A stretch of 64,000 nt of DNA from Fen-1254 sp963769605 (GCA_963769605.1 CAVYML010000004.1:127452-191451); one strand, 5' to 3'; shown: positions 15,975-25,921, counted from the first letter of the stretch. The notes: generated by a model not told the origin, from the sequence alone. Program-made: numbers and translations.

Positions 15975-17261
15975 GTGATTACCATGTTAAAGCGCGTATA
16001 CCCATATTCACCGGAAATTTTAAAAATTTTAGGCAAAAAAGTAATTTTTTTTGCAAAAATATGCATTTCCGGGTTTATGATCACTTTCCTAATGAATGGG
16101 CTTCTCATCGCTCCGGCATATTCGCAGAGCGCCGCCCAGGTCGAAGAAGCAAAAGCAAAACTCGGTACAATGACTCCGGATGAAATCCAGGCTGCAGTTG
16201 CAAAATATGGAATGACAATGGATGAAGCCGAAGCCAAAGCGAGCTCCGTCGGAATCGATTTGCAGAGTTATCTTAAAGGGCGTGCTGCTGATTCAACACC
16301 TGCAGCGCCGCCGCAAACACAGGTCAACATACAACTTACACCCAATTCAAATGGTGTCACAGGCCAACCTGGCGCCGCAGCGCCTGGTATTCAGACCCCT
16401 GGCCTTCCAATGAATGATACCTCACACAATATCGGTCCAGCAACTCTCATTACGAAGCCTACAGTTCCCGCTATAGATACATCGAAAGCGACGAAAGAGG
16501 CAGCACCTATATTAGGACCCGGCGGTATTCCATATTTTGGTTATAATCTTTTTAAAGGACGCACATCAGATTTTGATAATAATCCTAATCTGACAGACAA
16601 TTCCTATATCATCGGAAAAGGGGATGTTCTCCGTATTTCACTTTGGGGAGATACTCAAAGCATGAATGATTATACGGTAGATGATGAGGGAAGAATTGTC
16701 ATGCAGCCGGTAGGCGCAATACTTGTTGCAGGATATACACTCGATCAGGCAAAAAAAATGGTTCTTCATACGCTTGCCCGATCAATTGCCGGGCTTACTG
16801 GAAGACCTCCAACGACTATGCTGGATCTAACCATCTCCCGATTACGTCCTTTGCATGCTTACGTCATGGGAGAAGTGGCTAATCCCGGCGCTTATTCCAT
16901 GAATCCTTTTTCAACTGTGTTCAATGCGCTCTTTACTGTGGGCGGTCCGCTTATTCAAGGCGGAATGAGAGAAATCCGACTTGTACGGAACGGTAAAACC
17001 GCAGTAAAAGTCGATTTATATGATTATTTGATCGGAACAGAAAAGACAAACGATATCCGAATAAATGAAAACGATATGATATTTGTCCCATTGCGCGGAA
17101 GAACAGTGGGCATCAGGGGCGCCGTACCTCGTTCTGCCTATTATGAACTTCTTCCAAATGAAAATTTAAGGCGATTATTAGAATTTTCCGGAGGGGATTC
17201 GCAATACATTTTATCTTCAAAGAATTCAAATAGATCGAATTGTTCCATTTGCGGAACGTAA
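15975..17261 (+). CDS. SLBB-domain polysaccharide export protein, N-terminal part (frameshifted)
   Basis: This is the start of a large outer-membrane or periplasmic export protein for exopolysaccharide. A signal-like hydrophobic segment lies at residues 25-50 and ends at APAYSQ. A low-complexity Pro/Gln linker follows. The polysaccharide export domain has YIIGKGDVLRISLWGD near residue 210. A first SLBB repeat follows (LHAYVMGEVANPGAYS). The frame breaks at GGGG (17193-17196): removing one G continues into IRNTFYLQRIQ and joins the frame of the next entry. The joined protein is about 960 residues. It starts the capsule/O-antigen locus. Confidence 0.88.
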   Translation: MITMLKRVYPYSPEILKILGKKVIFFAKICISGFMITFLMNGLLIAPAYSQSAAQVEEAKAKLGTMTPDEIQAAVAKYGMTMDEAEAKASSVGIDLQSYLKGRAADSTPAAPPQTQVNIQLTPNSNGVTGQPGAAAPGIQTPGLPMNDTSHNIGPATLITKPTVPAIDTSKATKEAAPILGPGGIPYFGYNLFKGRTSDFDNNPNLTDNSYIIGKGDVLRISLWGDTQSMNDYTVDDEGRIVMQPVGAILVAGYTLDQAKKMVLHTLARSIAGLTGRPPTTMLDLTISRLRPLHAYVMGEVANPGAYSMNPFSTVFNALFTVGGPLIQGGMREIRLVRNGKTAVKVDLYDYLIGTEKTNDIRINENDMIFVPLRGRTVGIRGAVPRSAYYELLPNENLRRLLEFSGGDSQYILSSKNSNRSNCSICGT

Positions 17262-17391
17262 GCCCGGTGAACTCGAAAGACAAATCTTCGATATCGATTT
17301 TACAGATATTTTACTCCACAACAAAGATTATAAATTAGAAGATGGGGATATTGTTACAATCTATCCCATTCAGGATGAAAAAGAAAATTAT

Positions 17392-18864
17392 GTGCAAATA
17401 GGCGGCGCCGTTTGGAGACCGGGTACATATCAGCTCGAGAAAGTTCCAAGAATCAAGGATCTTATTCAAGAAGCGGATAGTTTAGATCCGGAAGCATACC
17501 TGGATCGCGCTAAATTGGTACGAACGTATGAAGATAAGCGTACGGATGTATTTTATATCGATCTCAATCGGGCGATGGCAGGTGATACACTTAATAACTT
17601 AGAATTAGAATCCTGGGATAGTTTGTATGTTTATACCTGGCAGGAAATCCTTGCTAACACCGATAGTGTTAGAGTCGAGGGAATAGCAAAACATCCCGGC
17701 ACATATCCACTTTATGGGAATTTTACGTTGTATAATTTGGTCAAAGATGCCGTAGGATTATCCGATACACTTTTCAGGCAGCAAATTTATCTGCAGCGAG
17801 CTGATTTGGTACGTTTGAACAAAGATCGCTACACTTCCCGTATTATTACATTTAATCTCTGGGATCTTTATCAGGATCATTTTAAAGATACAATTCTCTT
17901 ACCGGGAGATCGTATTATCATCTATCCGATCAATGCCGTCCAATTTACGGATAGATATGTCGATATTGGCGGGAGTGTAAAAACACCGGGCAGGTATAAA
18001 TTGGCAGAGAATATGACGGTGCTTGATCTCTTGATTGAAGCAGGAGGGTACACAGAAGACGCATCTGCAGATCAGGCGGAAGTCTCCAGAATTGAACGAA
18101 GCGGAATTGGCCGTGATTCATTAACAAGAATTCTATATGTTCCCATACCCGATTTTTTCGATCCGAATACTCTCTCTCAAGAAAAAGTCGTCCAATATCG
18201 CGCAACAAGCTTCAAGCTGCAGCATCGCGACCAGGTTTTTGTTAGACCGGATCCAAAATATATTTTCCAGAAAAACGTAACAATTTTTGGAGAAGTAAAT
18301 CATCCGGGAACTTATGTGTTGAGCAAATTGAACGAACATCTATCGGATATTATCAGACGTGCAGGTGGAATAAAAAATGGAGGATACGCAGAGGGGGGGA
18401 AGGTTGTTCGCGGTGGGATGAGAATGAGAATCAATGTTCGTTATGCATTAGAGGATCCGGAAGGTGACGACGATATTATTGTGCAAGCAAATGATACCCT
18501 TACGATTCCAAAAGAACCCTCTGCTGTGTTGGTATCCGGAGAAGTCAATAATCCGGGTTTATTTTCCTATGTTGACGGCAACTCCGCATCATACTACATT
18601 AAAGGATCGGGTGGCGTCACAGACAGTGCGGATTTTATATTGATTACTTTTCCAACGGGAATTAGCAAGCAAGTAGGAACGCACTGGTGGTCTTCAAACC
18701 CGAAAATACCGGATGGATCGAGTATCTTTGTAGCAAAGGAAAAACCGGAACCACCTGAGATCGTACCCAAAGATAAGCAGACAACGACGTTCGATTTTGT
18801 AAAAGACATGCTGGCAATAGTTGTCTCGTCTGTAACAATTATAGTACTTGCAGCTAAATTATAG
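17392..18864 (+). CDS. SLBB-domain polysaccharide export protein, C-terminal part (frameshifted)
   Basis: This continues the previous entry; conserved sequence in this frame actually begins about 17197. Repeated SLBB (soluble ligand-binding beta-grasp) units are visible as recurring G-x-V-x-x-PG-x-Y motifs: GGAVWRPGTYQL, GIAKHPGTYPLYG, GGSVKTPGRYKL, GEVNHPGTYVL and GEVNNPGLFSY. It ends with a hydrophobic helix (MLAIVVSSVTIIVLAAKL). The multiple SLBB units suggest a pore or conduit that interacts with the Wzz-like protein encoded downstream. Confidence 0.88.
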   Translation: MQIGGAVWRPGTYQLEKVPRIKDLIQEADSLDPEAYLDRAKLVRTYEDKRTDVFYIDLNRAMAGDTLNNLELESWDSLYVYTWQEILANTDSVRVEGIAKHPGTYPLYGNFTLYNLVKDAVGLSDTLFRQQIYLQRADLVRLNKDRYTSRIITFNLWDLYQDHFKDTILLPGDRIIIYPINAVQFTDRYVDIGGSVKTPGRYKLAENMTVLDLLIEAGGYTEDASADQAEVSRIERSGIGRDSLTRILYVPIPDFFDPNTLSQEKVVQYRATSFKLQHRDQVFVRPDPKYIFQKNVTIFGEVNHPGTYVLSKLNEHLSDIIRRAGGIKNGGYAEGGKVVRGGMRMRINVRYALEDPEGDDDIIVQANDTLTIPKEPSAVLVSGEVNNPGLFSYVDGNSASYYIKGSGGVTDSADFILITFPTGISKQVGTHWWSSNPKIPDGSSIFVAKEKPEPPEIVPKDKQTTTFDFVKDMLAIVVSSVTIIVLAAKL

Positions 18865-18922
18865 AAGATTGATCCATCATATTTTAAAATCTGAAATATA
18901 TATTGTACTACTGATCTAATAT

Positions 18923-18946
18923 TGTAGCCGCGACCGTTGGTCGCGG
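18923..18946. repeat. TGTAGCCG palindromic repeat, short copy
   Basis: A copy reading TGTAGCCGCGACCGTTGGTCGCGG, with CCGCGACC pairing with GGTCGCGG around TT, lies about 60 bases after the export gene. It could act as a 3' transcript hairpin. The rest of 18947-19110 shows nothing clear. Confidence 0.55.
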
Positions 18947-19110
18947 ATGGTCTCAGACATCAATAATTCGCCGTAAGAGGTTGACGTTGGCTGCACGACA
19001 GAAAGAATATGAAAAGATCTGATTAAAAATAGACCAATCGATCAGAAGGTTGAAGATGGGAAAAATGTAAGAGATAAGCGTATTATTCGTATGAAAAAGA
19101 AACAGAAAAA

Positions 19111-19413
19111 ATGCAGCAACGTACTATGAGACTTAAAGAAAACATGAGAGACTTTTTCGCTCGTTATGTAAAAGAAAAATTTCCGGGTGCTAAAGTATAT
19201 TTATTCGGTTCCAGGATAGATGACAATGCAAAAGGTGGAGATATAGATATCCTGATTATTTCAAACGAAAAATTAAGTTTTATGGACATCTCCCAAATGC
19301 GAATACGTTTTTATAAAATGTTTGGTGAACAAAAAGTAGACATTGTAAATTTTGCATACAATGAAGAGGATCCTTTTAAGAATATTGCTTTAAACAATGC
19401 GATAGAGTTATGA
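19111..19413 (+). CDS. MntA-like nucleotidyltransferase
   Basis: A 100-residue minimal nucleotidyltransferase with VYLFGSRIDDNAKGGDIDILII (GSR and DxD) and the third carboxylate in QKVDIVNF. It would normally AMPylate and silence a HepT-type partner. The partner gene begins in a 4-base ATGA overlap but is truncated. ATG 19111 is used; ATGs at 19126 and 19141 are possible. Confidence 0.8.
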   Translation: MQQRTMRLKENMRDFFARYVKEKFPGAKVYLFGSRIDDNAKGGDIDILIISNEKLSFMDISQMRIRFYKMFGEQKVDIVNFAYNEEDPFKNIALNNAIEL

Positions 19414-19541
19414 CACACAGCGATCAAGATCTATTAACGGAATTACAAAGAGATTTTAATGATTTAGCAAGCGCCGCTGAAAATATGGCGTTATCTTATA
19501 AAAAATGCAAAAACATAGGAATCAAAGGACGGCATGATTAA
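19410..19541 (+). pseudogene. Truncated HepT/HI0074-like partner
   Basis: ATG 19410 overlaps the stop of the MntA-like gene. It encodes 43 residues (LTELQRDFNDLASAAENMALS and on to GIKGRHD), matching the first two helices expected for a nucleotidyltransferase-binding HEPN-type protein, then TAA. Members are usually about 130 residues, and the following 150 bases show no continuing frame. It has probably decayed, leaving an orphan antitoxin. Confidence 0.5.
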
Positions 19542-19698
19542 AGAACATATTGAACAGTTGTGCTAATCCTTCAAAAATAGCCGCTCGAAATATAGCGATC
19601 GAGCGCCTGACAATTTTGTCTACAGACTTTGTGCTGCGACGGTCAAGATGTCCGAAAATGAAAGCATTTTTCACAAACATTTTTAAAAAGTATAAATT

Positions 19699-20772
19699 AT
19701 GAAAGATGATAGAGAAGAAATATCGGAGCAAAAAAAAGAACCATGGGATAAGCGGCTTCAAGATTTTTTAAACACACTACAGCCGTATATTTTACGTGTG
19801 CAGGAAAAACGTAAAAAGTGGCTCATTGCTAATGCCATAGGTGCAGTTGTTATCATTTTAGGAATGCTAATTTTTGCAAAACCATACTATGATGTCTCAG
19901 TTGATATTTTACCTGATTATGGAAACAAAACAGTTCTATCAAGCGGATTAGGTGGATTGGCATCAATGGCTAGTTCATTGGGTGGTATTTCCCTAAAGGC
20001 AGATCCAAATGAACTATACGAGAATGTACTTCAAAGTGAATGCGTACTTGACCCAGTTGTTCTGAATAAGTATTTAACGGAAAAATTTAACGATTCAATA
20101 AATTTAGTAGATTATTTTGAAATTACACCTGACAACAGTGCTCCTCCATCTCTTCAAGAAAGAAGTCGTCTATTAAAATTATTAGATAAATTTAGAAAAG
20201 TAAGGATGCAGACTGACGTCGCTCGTACAACAAAAATATTGACCGTTAGTATAAGAATGCCGGAATCAAAGCTTGCTGCTGATGTTGTTAATCGACTTGT
20301 TGAATCGCTTGATCTATATGTTCGAACACAACGAAAATCGAATGCATCTTACCAGAGGGCATACATTGAAAAGAGAATCAAAGAAGTATCAGATTCCTTA
20401 GTTGTGGCTGAAGAAAGATTTAGAGGTTTTAAAGAGGGAAATATTGCGAGTGGGGCTAATCCGAGATTAATGCTTGAGGAAAGTAGGTTGAGCAGAGATA
20501 TTGATCTACTGCAAACTGTCTATTCAGATTTAATACGACAATTAGAATTAGTAAAACTTGAGGAGATAAAAGATGTTCCGATATTGAATATACAAGAATT
20601 AGTCGGAGATCCAGTTATTAAAACAGGACCATCTCGTATAAAATGGTCAATTGCACTGATGTTTTTTTATGCAAGTATTGTAACCATTTCTTTTGCAAAA
20701 TTTCCTGAAATTCGAAAAGGGTGGTTTATCATAAAAACTTTTTTTATGAATTTCGGTAAAAAAAACATTTAA
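19699..20772 (+). CDS. Wzz-type polysaccharide chain-length regulator
   Basis: A 357-residue inner-membrane co-polymerase. Membrane helices lie at residues 44-64 (WLIANAIGAVVIILGMLIFA) and near 316-336. Between them is a periplasmic domain with a glycine/serine-rich insertion (SSGLGGLASMASSLGG) and a long coiled-coil region (residues 200-290). No C-terminal tyrosine kinase domain is present. The family sets the modal length of O-antigen or capsule made by Wzy. The gene lies between the SLBB export gene and the flippase, separated from the latter by two insertion sequences. Confidence 0.85.
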   Translation: MKDDREEISEQKKEPWDKRLQDFLNTLQPYILRVQEKRKKWLIANAIGAVVIILGMLIFAKPYYDVSVDILPDYGNKTVLSSGLGGLASMASSLGGISLKADPNELYENVLQSECVLDPVVLNKYLTEKFNDSINLVDYFEITPDNSAPPSLQERSRLLKLLDKFRKVRMQTDVARTTKILTVSIRMPESKLAADVVNRLVESLDLYVRTQRKSNASYQRAYIEKRIKEVSDSLVVAEERFRGFKEGNIASGANPRLMLEESRLSRDIDLLQTVYSDLIRQLELVKLEEIKDVPILNIQELVGDPVIKTGPSRIKWSIALMFFYASIVTISFAKFPEIRKGWFIIKTFFMNFGKKNI

Positions 20773-20913
20773 TGATTTCCTCCAAGTATATCTGCTAATT
20801 GCTTAAAAATAATAGAGAATCTATCAGATGATATTAGACAGATTGAATTGATTATTATCATATTCTTTACAAACATTCTCCCTATTGTAGATAGCTTCAA
20901 TCTTCGTTATTTC

Positions 20914-22454
20914 GTAACTGCTCAGCGTAATTGAGGAACCGGAGACAAAGGATTTCCTGCAAAGATGCTTGAAAGAGCAGAGAGAATATTGACACCTTGT
21001 TTTTTCATTGTGGAAATGTATCCACGAATGCGACAATAAGAGAGCGCACCATGATGACTACGGAAGGTGCCGGATATCTTATGTTTAACTTTCACCATGC
21101 GCAAGTCTCGTTCGGCCAGATTGTTTGTAAATGGCACCGTTGGATCAAAGAGAAATGCCAATACCTCATCACGGTGCTCGTGAAGACGATTCAAGAGATT
21201 TCTGGTTTTCGATTGTTTGACTCTTCCGCGTTTGTGCGGAGACCCTCGATTGAGACGGTTCAGACGAAATCCGGATTGTAAAAGAGTATCATAACGGTGA
21301 ACCGAACGTGTAACAAAGTTCTTTGATATAGGTTTTGTCTGGATCTTCTCTTTGATGTGGAATAACAGATCGATCAGTTTCTGAGCCCAGGCTTGATGAT
21401 AGTCCTCATAAACAGAGCGTAATTCCCTCACAATATGGGCATTACAATACGCATGAGTCAAGTGGTCGTAGCGTGCGTAGGATTCCCAGAAATCGTGGAT
21501 GATTCTTCCTGTGGTTTTAGGAAGGATACCGATTTTATCCATTGCTTCTTTTCCGCGCTTGGAGTCAATGCCATAATGCGTATAGATATCGGTAGAAGCA
21601 GTATGGATCCAGTGTAATTTGTTCTCGCAGAACATCCCGGTCTCATCAACATGCAGAATCGGAGCTTGCTGCAACTGTTCTTTGATCTGTTCTTCAGTTT
21701 GTGCCAGATGTCGATAGGCTTCTGCAATCCAGTTCTTGAGTGTGCCTTCGGAGAGTGCGCATCCAAAGATGTCTTGCAAAAACTCTGTTGTTCTCTCAAA
21801 AGGAATGATCTGGTGTTGCATCATATATAGAACGATACTCTTGATAGTAGAACCGAATTGTGTTGCTTTGGTGATATCCTGAGGAAATATGCCGGATGTC
21901 TTCGTATGACAACACGGGCATTGTTTCACCTCGGAACGATGTTCTGTGACTTCCATCTTCACCTCCGGAAGATCGAAGACTTGACGGGTCTGAACAGCTT
22001 GGACGGGAACGTGTTCTAACGAAGAACCACAACCGATGCAGGTACGGGCAGGATGAATAACAACATGATCGATGTTAGTAGACTTTCGCAAGGTTGTTCC
22101 CGGGTGGCCTGTTTGACCGCCTGTCGGACGTTGTTTTTTGTTCTTTACTGTGCCACTTTGTATATTGCGTCTATACCCATCACTGAAAGGAGATTTATGG
22201 CTGTTCTGACTATTTTTGTTAAGTGCGATTTCCAATTCGATGACTCGTGCGTCTAACTTGTCTATTCGATCAAGAAGCAGCAAGATAAGATCTGCTGCCG
22301 CTTCCGGTTGAGTTTTGCAGAGATGTATTAATCCTTCTCGTGTGTATTTTTGCTTTTCCATACACACAAGATATAAAGTGATTTCTAAAAGTACAAGCCC
22401 TAACTCTATATTTATTGAATATATTTTATCTCACATTTTTCGCTGAGCAGTTAC
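20914..22454 (-). mobile_element. Complete IS66-family element (ISBst12-like, tnpC only)
   Basis: This 1,541-bp element is bounded by 14-bp perfect inverted repeats: GTAACTGCTCAGCG at 20914-20927 and its complement at 22441-22454. It is flanked on both sides by the same 8-bp target duplication GTTATTTC (20906-20913 and 22455-22462). It encodes only the large transposase and no TnpA or TnpB, as in the ISBst12 subgroup of IS66. The intact ends, intact transposase and perfect duplication indicate recent insertion. Confidence 0.95.
20922..22361 (-). CDS. IS66 family transposase (TnpC)
   Basis: A 479-residue DDE transposase. An N-terminal helical and leucine-rich segment is followed by a zinc-finger-like CIGCG/CPCC region. 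The catalytic triad is recognisable in LHVDETGM (Asp), IIHDFWESY (Asp) and NNLAERDLRM (Glu). The stop codon TGA falls inside the left terminal repeat. ATG 22361 is used; an upstream GTG at 22367 is also in frame. Confidence 0.93.
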   Translation of the reverse strand: MEKQKYTREGLIHLCKTQPEAAADLILLLLDRIDKLDARVIELEIALNKNSQNSHKSPFSDGYRRNIQSGTVKNKKQRPTGGQTGHPGTTLRKSTNIDHVVIHPARTCIGCGSSLEHVPVQAVQTRQVFDLPEVKMEVTEHRSEVKQCPCCHTKTSGIFPQDITKATQFGSTIKSIVLYMMQHQIIPFERTTEFLQDIFGCALSEGTLKNWIAEAYRHLAQTEEQIKEQLQQAPILHVDETGMFCENKLHWIHTASTDIYTHYGIDSKRGKEAMDKIGILPKTTGRIIHDFWESYARYDHLTHAYCNAHIVRELRSVYEDYHQAWAQKLIDLLFHIKEKIQTKPISKNFVTRSVHRYDTLLQSGFRLNRLNRGSPHKRGRVKQSKTRNLLNRLHEHRDEVLAFLFDPTVPFTNNLAERDLRMVKVKHKISGTFRSHHGALSYCRIRGYISTMKKQGVNILSALSSIFAGNPLSPVPQLR

Positions 22455-22631
22455 GTTATTTCAAAAAATCACTTTTCACTTTCATTTAAAAGATATATAG
22501 ATACTATGCCAGATTTTAATGTCATTTTACACGCCGATAGAATAATTTGTATTGAGCACTCAGGGATACCCCAAAAGTGCAGAGTAGAAAAAGTTGGAAT
22601 AAGGAATTGAAATGAAGATTATTGTTTTAAA

Positions 22632-24072
22632 CCTGAATCCTGCGTGAATATTGATACAAAAGTTGAAAATACATAATAAAAACAGTATAATTTCACAAGA
22701 AAGTCAAAAGTATTCAACCTACCTTTTAGTTAGGTTCATTACCGATGCGCCGAGGGCCCAAAAATCTCGATATTTCATTCACCGGGAAAAATCTTACACA
22801 TTTCGGTGGAGTATATCTTATTTCTCTCTTCCTTCGCTGCATCAAGTTCAAGACTGTGTTATACAAGTCGCTTTCCTTGACCCAACGCAACAATCATTAC
22901 TCAATTACCGAAAGCATTTTGGCTGTGATGTATCCGAGTATGCTCGGGATTGGTCGTATCGAAACGACAGATCTTCTCAAACACAACGGAGTGTTTCAAT
23001 ATCTTGTTGGTCTTCCCGCATATCCGGATCCAACTACTCTACGACGATTCTTGCAACGCCTTTCACCCGATGGAGTAACGAAGCTTCGCTCTGTACATTC
23101 ACAATTTTTAAAGATGATGTTACAGAAGCCTCATCCAGCCAAGAACATGATTCTCGATATGGACTCCACCGTTCTGACTCTCTATGGAAAACAGGAGCTT
23201 GCTCTTGTTGGATACAATCCGACCAAACATGGACGTCCGTCATATCATCCGCTCTTATGCTTCGATGGCATCACCAAAGATTGTATTCATGGAGAACTCC
23301 GAGCCGGCAACGTGTATACATCAGCCGGAACGACCAACTTACTCGACGCATCCTTTGCCAAAATACCACCAACCGTAAAACGTGTTTTTATCCGCGCAGA
23401 CAAAGGGTTTTACGATCACAAGATTGTCGAAAAAATCGAAACCGTGCCTTCGCGCATGTTTGCCATCGCCGCAAAATTAACTGCTCCTATCAAGAGACGG
23501 CTTTCATCTCTTCGGTATCACAGCCCAACACCGGGGATCGAAACAGCCAATTTCACCTATCAACCAAACGGATGGAAACATCGCTATCGGTTTGTGATCA
23601 TTCGACGACCGATACCCGAAGATCCAACAGAACAACTTTCTCTATTTTCCATGGGCAAATTCAGTTACCAAGTCATTGTGACCAATATGAAACTCAAGCC
23701 TCTCAATATCTGGCGCTTCTACAATGGCCGTGCTGCGATAGAGCTTATTATCAAAGAACTCAAGAACGATTACCCATTAGCAAAGATTCCAACAAAACAT
23801 TTTGCGGCGAACGAGTCATATTTCCACATTCTCTTGTTTTCATACAATATTATCAATTGGTTCAAACGTCTATGTCTCCCAGAAAAGTATCATACAATGA
23901 CTCTCAGTTCACTCAGAGCACGTCTCTTGCTTATTCCCGGAGAACTGGTGCATTCAGGCAATCGACCGATACTCAAATTGCCGGAACATTTTCGTGACAA
24001 AGATGCTGTTAGATTCGCCTTACATAATACTTCCAAATTGAAATTATGACCATTTTTCACGCAGGTTTCAGG
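22632..24072 (+). mobile_element. IS1380-family insertion sequence
   Basis: A 1,441-bp element with imperfect 17-bp inverted ends: CCTGAATCCTGCGTGAA at 22632-22648, and the complement of CCTGAAACCTGCGTGAA at 24056-24072 (one mismatch). The flanks TTAAA and TTAAC match at 4 of 5 positions, consistent with the 4-5-bp duplications of the family. It contains a single transposase gene. It lies 177 bases from the IS66 element, between wzz-like and wzx. Confidence 0.85.
22745..24049 (+). CDS. IS1380 family transposase
   Basis: A 434-residue DDE transposase. Family features include LDMDSTVLTLYG (first Asp), VGYNPTKHGRPSYHPLL, FIRADKGFYD (second Asp), YNGRAAIELIIKELKNDYPL (Glu within the YREK-like block) and SYNIINWFKRLCLP. 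It is full length with no frameshift, so the element may be active. Confidence 0.92.
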   Translation: MRRGPKNLDISFTGKNLTHFGGVYLISLFLRCIKFKTVLYKSLSLTQRNNHYSITESILAVMYPSMLGIGRIETTDLLKHNGVFQYLVGLPAYPDPTTLRRFLQRLSPDGVTKLRSVHSQFLKMMLQKPHPAKNMILDMDSTVLTLYGKQELALVGYNPTKHGRPSYHPLLCFDGITKDCIHGELRAGNVYTSAGTTNLLDASFAKIPPTVKRVFIRADKGFYDHKIVEKIETVPSRMFAIAAKLTAPIKRRLSSLRYHSPTPGIETANFTYQPNGWKHRYRFVIIRRPIPEDPTEQLSLFSMGKFSYQVIVTNMKLKPLNIWRFYNGRAAIELIIKELKNDYPLAKIPTKHFAANESYFHILLFSYNIINWFKRLCLPEKYHTMTLSSLRARLLLIPGELVHSGNRPILKLPEHFRDKDAVRFALHNTSKLKL

Positions 24073-24190
24073 TTAACATGTGAAATGGGGCACACAAAAG
24101 TATGGAAATTACACTTAAGCGGAAAATATTTAATTTATAGATGCTTGTGAAAGATTTAAAGTAGATAAAAATTACAAATGAAATTATAGA

Positions 24191-24412
24191 ATGCCAAACG
24201 AAAATACAAAACGAATAGCAAAAAATACATTGATGCTTTATTCTCGCATGCTAATTATTATGGCGGTAAGTCTTTATACTTCACGTATTGTTCTGAATAC
24301 GTTGGGGATAAATGACTATGGTATCTATAATATTGTAGGAGGCATAGTAATTTTATTTTCCTTCCTTAATGACGCGATGACGAGTGCAACTAAGAAGATT
24401 CTTGAATTATGA
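24191..24412 (+). CDS. Wzx-type flippase, N-terminal part (frameshifted)
   Basis: These first 70 or so residues of a polysaccharide flippase (MATE/MVF-like) have the conserved start KRIAKNTLMLYSRMLIIMAVSLYTSRIVLNTLG, then DYGIYNIVGG. The frame ends at TGA 24410-24412. Removing one base from 24392-24395 (within AAGA) gives SAT-x-RFLNYELG and joins the next entry. The flippase would move undecaprenyl-linked oligosaccharide across the inner membrane. Confidence 0.85.
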   Translation: MPNENTKRIAKNTLMLYSRMLIIMAVSLYTSRIVLNTLGINDYGIYNIVGGIVILFSFLNDAMTSATKKILEL

Positions 24413-25739
24413 ACTGGGGAGAAATGATCATGAACAACTGAAAAAAGTATTTAGTACAAGCATGATGGTACATGTAAGCATAGCTGTGATTGCATTATTA
24501 TTATTGGAAAGTATAGGCCTTTGGTTTGTGAATACTCAACTTAACGTACCTTTCGAAAGAATGGACGCTATAAATTGGGTTTATCAATTCACCATCATAA
24601 CATTTACGATAAGTATTTTGCAGGTTCCATACAATGCATCCATCATTGCTCATGAACAAATGTCGTTTTACGCGTATCTTAGTATTTTTGAAGTGATATT
24701 GAAACTGATAGTTGTGTATACATTGCAATATTTAGGTTCAGACAAACTTAAGCTTTATGCTATTTTAATGTGCGCTCTTTCATTCATAGTATTTGTTATT
24801 CATAAAAAATATTGTACGAACAAATTTCTTTCTTGTCATTTCTATTTTATTTGGGATGTGTCTCTCTTCAAGCAGTTGTTAAATTTTTCAGGATGGAGTT
24901 TGTTCGGAAGTGTAGCAAATATAGGAAAAACTCAGGTAATTAATGTCTTATTGAATATATTCAGAGGGGTTTCTGTAAATGCTGCTATGGGCGTTGCAAA
25001 TCAAGTAAGCACTGCTCTAAATAATTTTGTTTCAAATTTTCAACTAGCCTTTAATCCGCAAATTGTAAAAGCATACGCTGCAAACGAAAGAGATTATCTT
25101 ATGCAGTTGATTTTTCGGACTTCAAAGTTTTCCTATTTCTTATTGTTTTTCTTGTCTCTCCCAATTTTGATAAACATGGATTTAATCCTAATTTTATGGT
25201 TAAAGATGGTACCAGATTATACGACAATGTTTTGTCGATTGACGATTCTCTATCTTTTGGTCGAAACAATATCAGGTCCTCTATGGATGACTGTTCAAGC
25301 AACAGGACAAATTAAAAAGTACCAAATAGTTATAAGTAGCGTTCTTTTGCTAAATGTACCGTTTTCTTATCTCTTACTGAAAATTGGATATGCTCCTTAT
25401 TATGTTTTATGGGTTAATGTTGGAATTGGTATATTCGCATTTATAACAAGGATTGCATTTTTAAAATCTTTAATTAATTTACCTGTAATGCGATTTTGTA
25501 AAAACGTATTGTTAAATATTTTAATTGTGACTGCCTTCTCACTTCCTATTCCTCTATTATTAAGCGATTATACACACGGACTCTTGAGGTTAGTCACAAC
25601 TTCAGTAGTTGCTTTTATATCTGTAGGAATAACTGTATATTACATTGGATTAAATAAACATGAACGAAGATATGTTAACGATAAGGTACTTACAATAATT
25701 AAAAAAGTGATCTTGGGGATAGCGAATATTTATGAATAA
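24384..25739 (+). CDS. Wzx-type flippase, C-terminal part (frameshifted)
   Basis: A 451-residue frame carrying the rest of the flippase, with about ten membrane helices. Conserved pieces include FLNYELGRNDHEQLKKVFSTS near its start and LLNFSGWSLFGSVANIGKTQ. The joined protein has about 510 residues, typical of Wzx/RfbX-like exporters. The DNA is much more AT-rich than the first 9 kb, as usual for horizontally acquired O-antigen genes. Confidence 0.87.
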   Translation: MQLRRFLNYELGRNDHEQLKKVFSTSMMVHVSIAVIALLLLESIGLWFVNTQLNVPFERMDAINWVYQFTIITFTISILQVPYNASIIAHEQMSFYAYLSIFEVILKLIVVYTLQYLGSDKLKLYAILMCALSFIVFVIHKKYCTNKFLSCHFYFIWDVSLFKQLLNFSGWSLFGSVANIGKTQVINVLLNIFRGVSVNAAMGVANQVSTALNNFVSNFQLAFNPQIVKAYAANERDYLMQLIFRTSKFSYFLLFFLSLPILINMDLILILWLKMVPDYTTMFCRLTILYLLVETISGPLWMTVQATGQIKKYQIVISSVLLLNVPFSYLLLKIGYAPYYVLWVNVGIGIFAFITRIAFLKSLINLPVMRFCKNVLLNILIVTAFSLPIPLLLSDYTHGLLRLVTTSVVAFISVGITVYYIGLNKHERRYVNDKVLTIIKKVILGIANIYE

Positions 25740-25921
25740 TTAATAAAGTCCATATTTATTAAAGTGTAAAAAAGGGAATTATCGTTCCTACTTAATAAAA
25801 TTTTGATGGAAAATAGCGTTTCATTTCTCAGTACATCTTTCAAAAAGTGGTCGTAAAAATATTGAATTTAATATAAATTTAATGACAAATAATTCGGCTA
25901 AGATATAGATCTAAGGATTAT

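Noticed and set aside
22505..22609. A 34-codon frame (starting ATGCCAGATTTT) between the two insertion sequences
   Set aside because: It is too short, has no ribosome binding site, and shows no recognisable domain. It may be a remnant, but that cannot be supported.
22651..23997. A 448-residue open frame overlapping the IS1380 transposase
   Set aside because: It lies in another frame of the transposase gene, is rich in Ser/Arg/Gln as expected of a shadow frame, and starts near the inverted repeat. The transposase frame has full family motifs.
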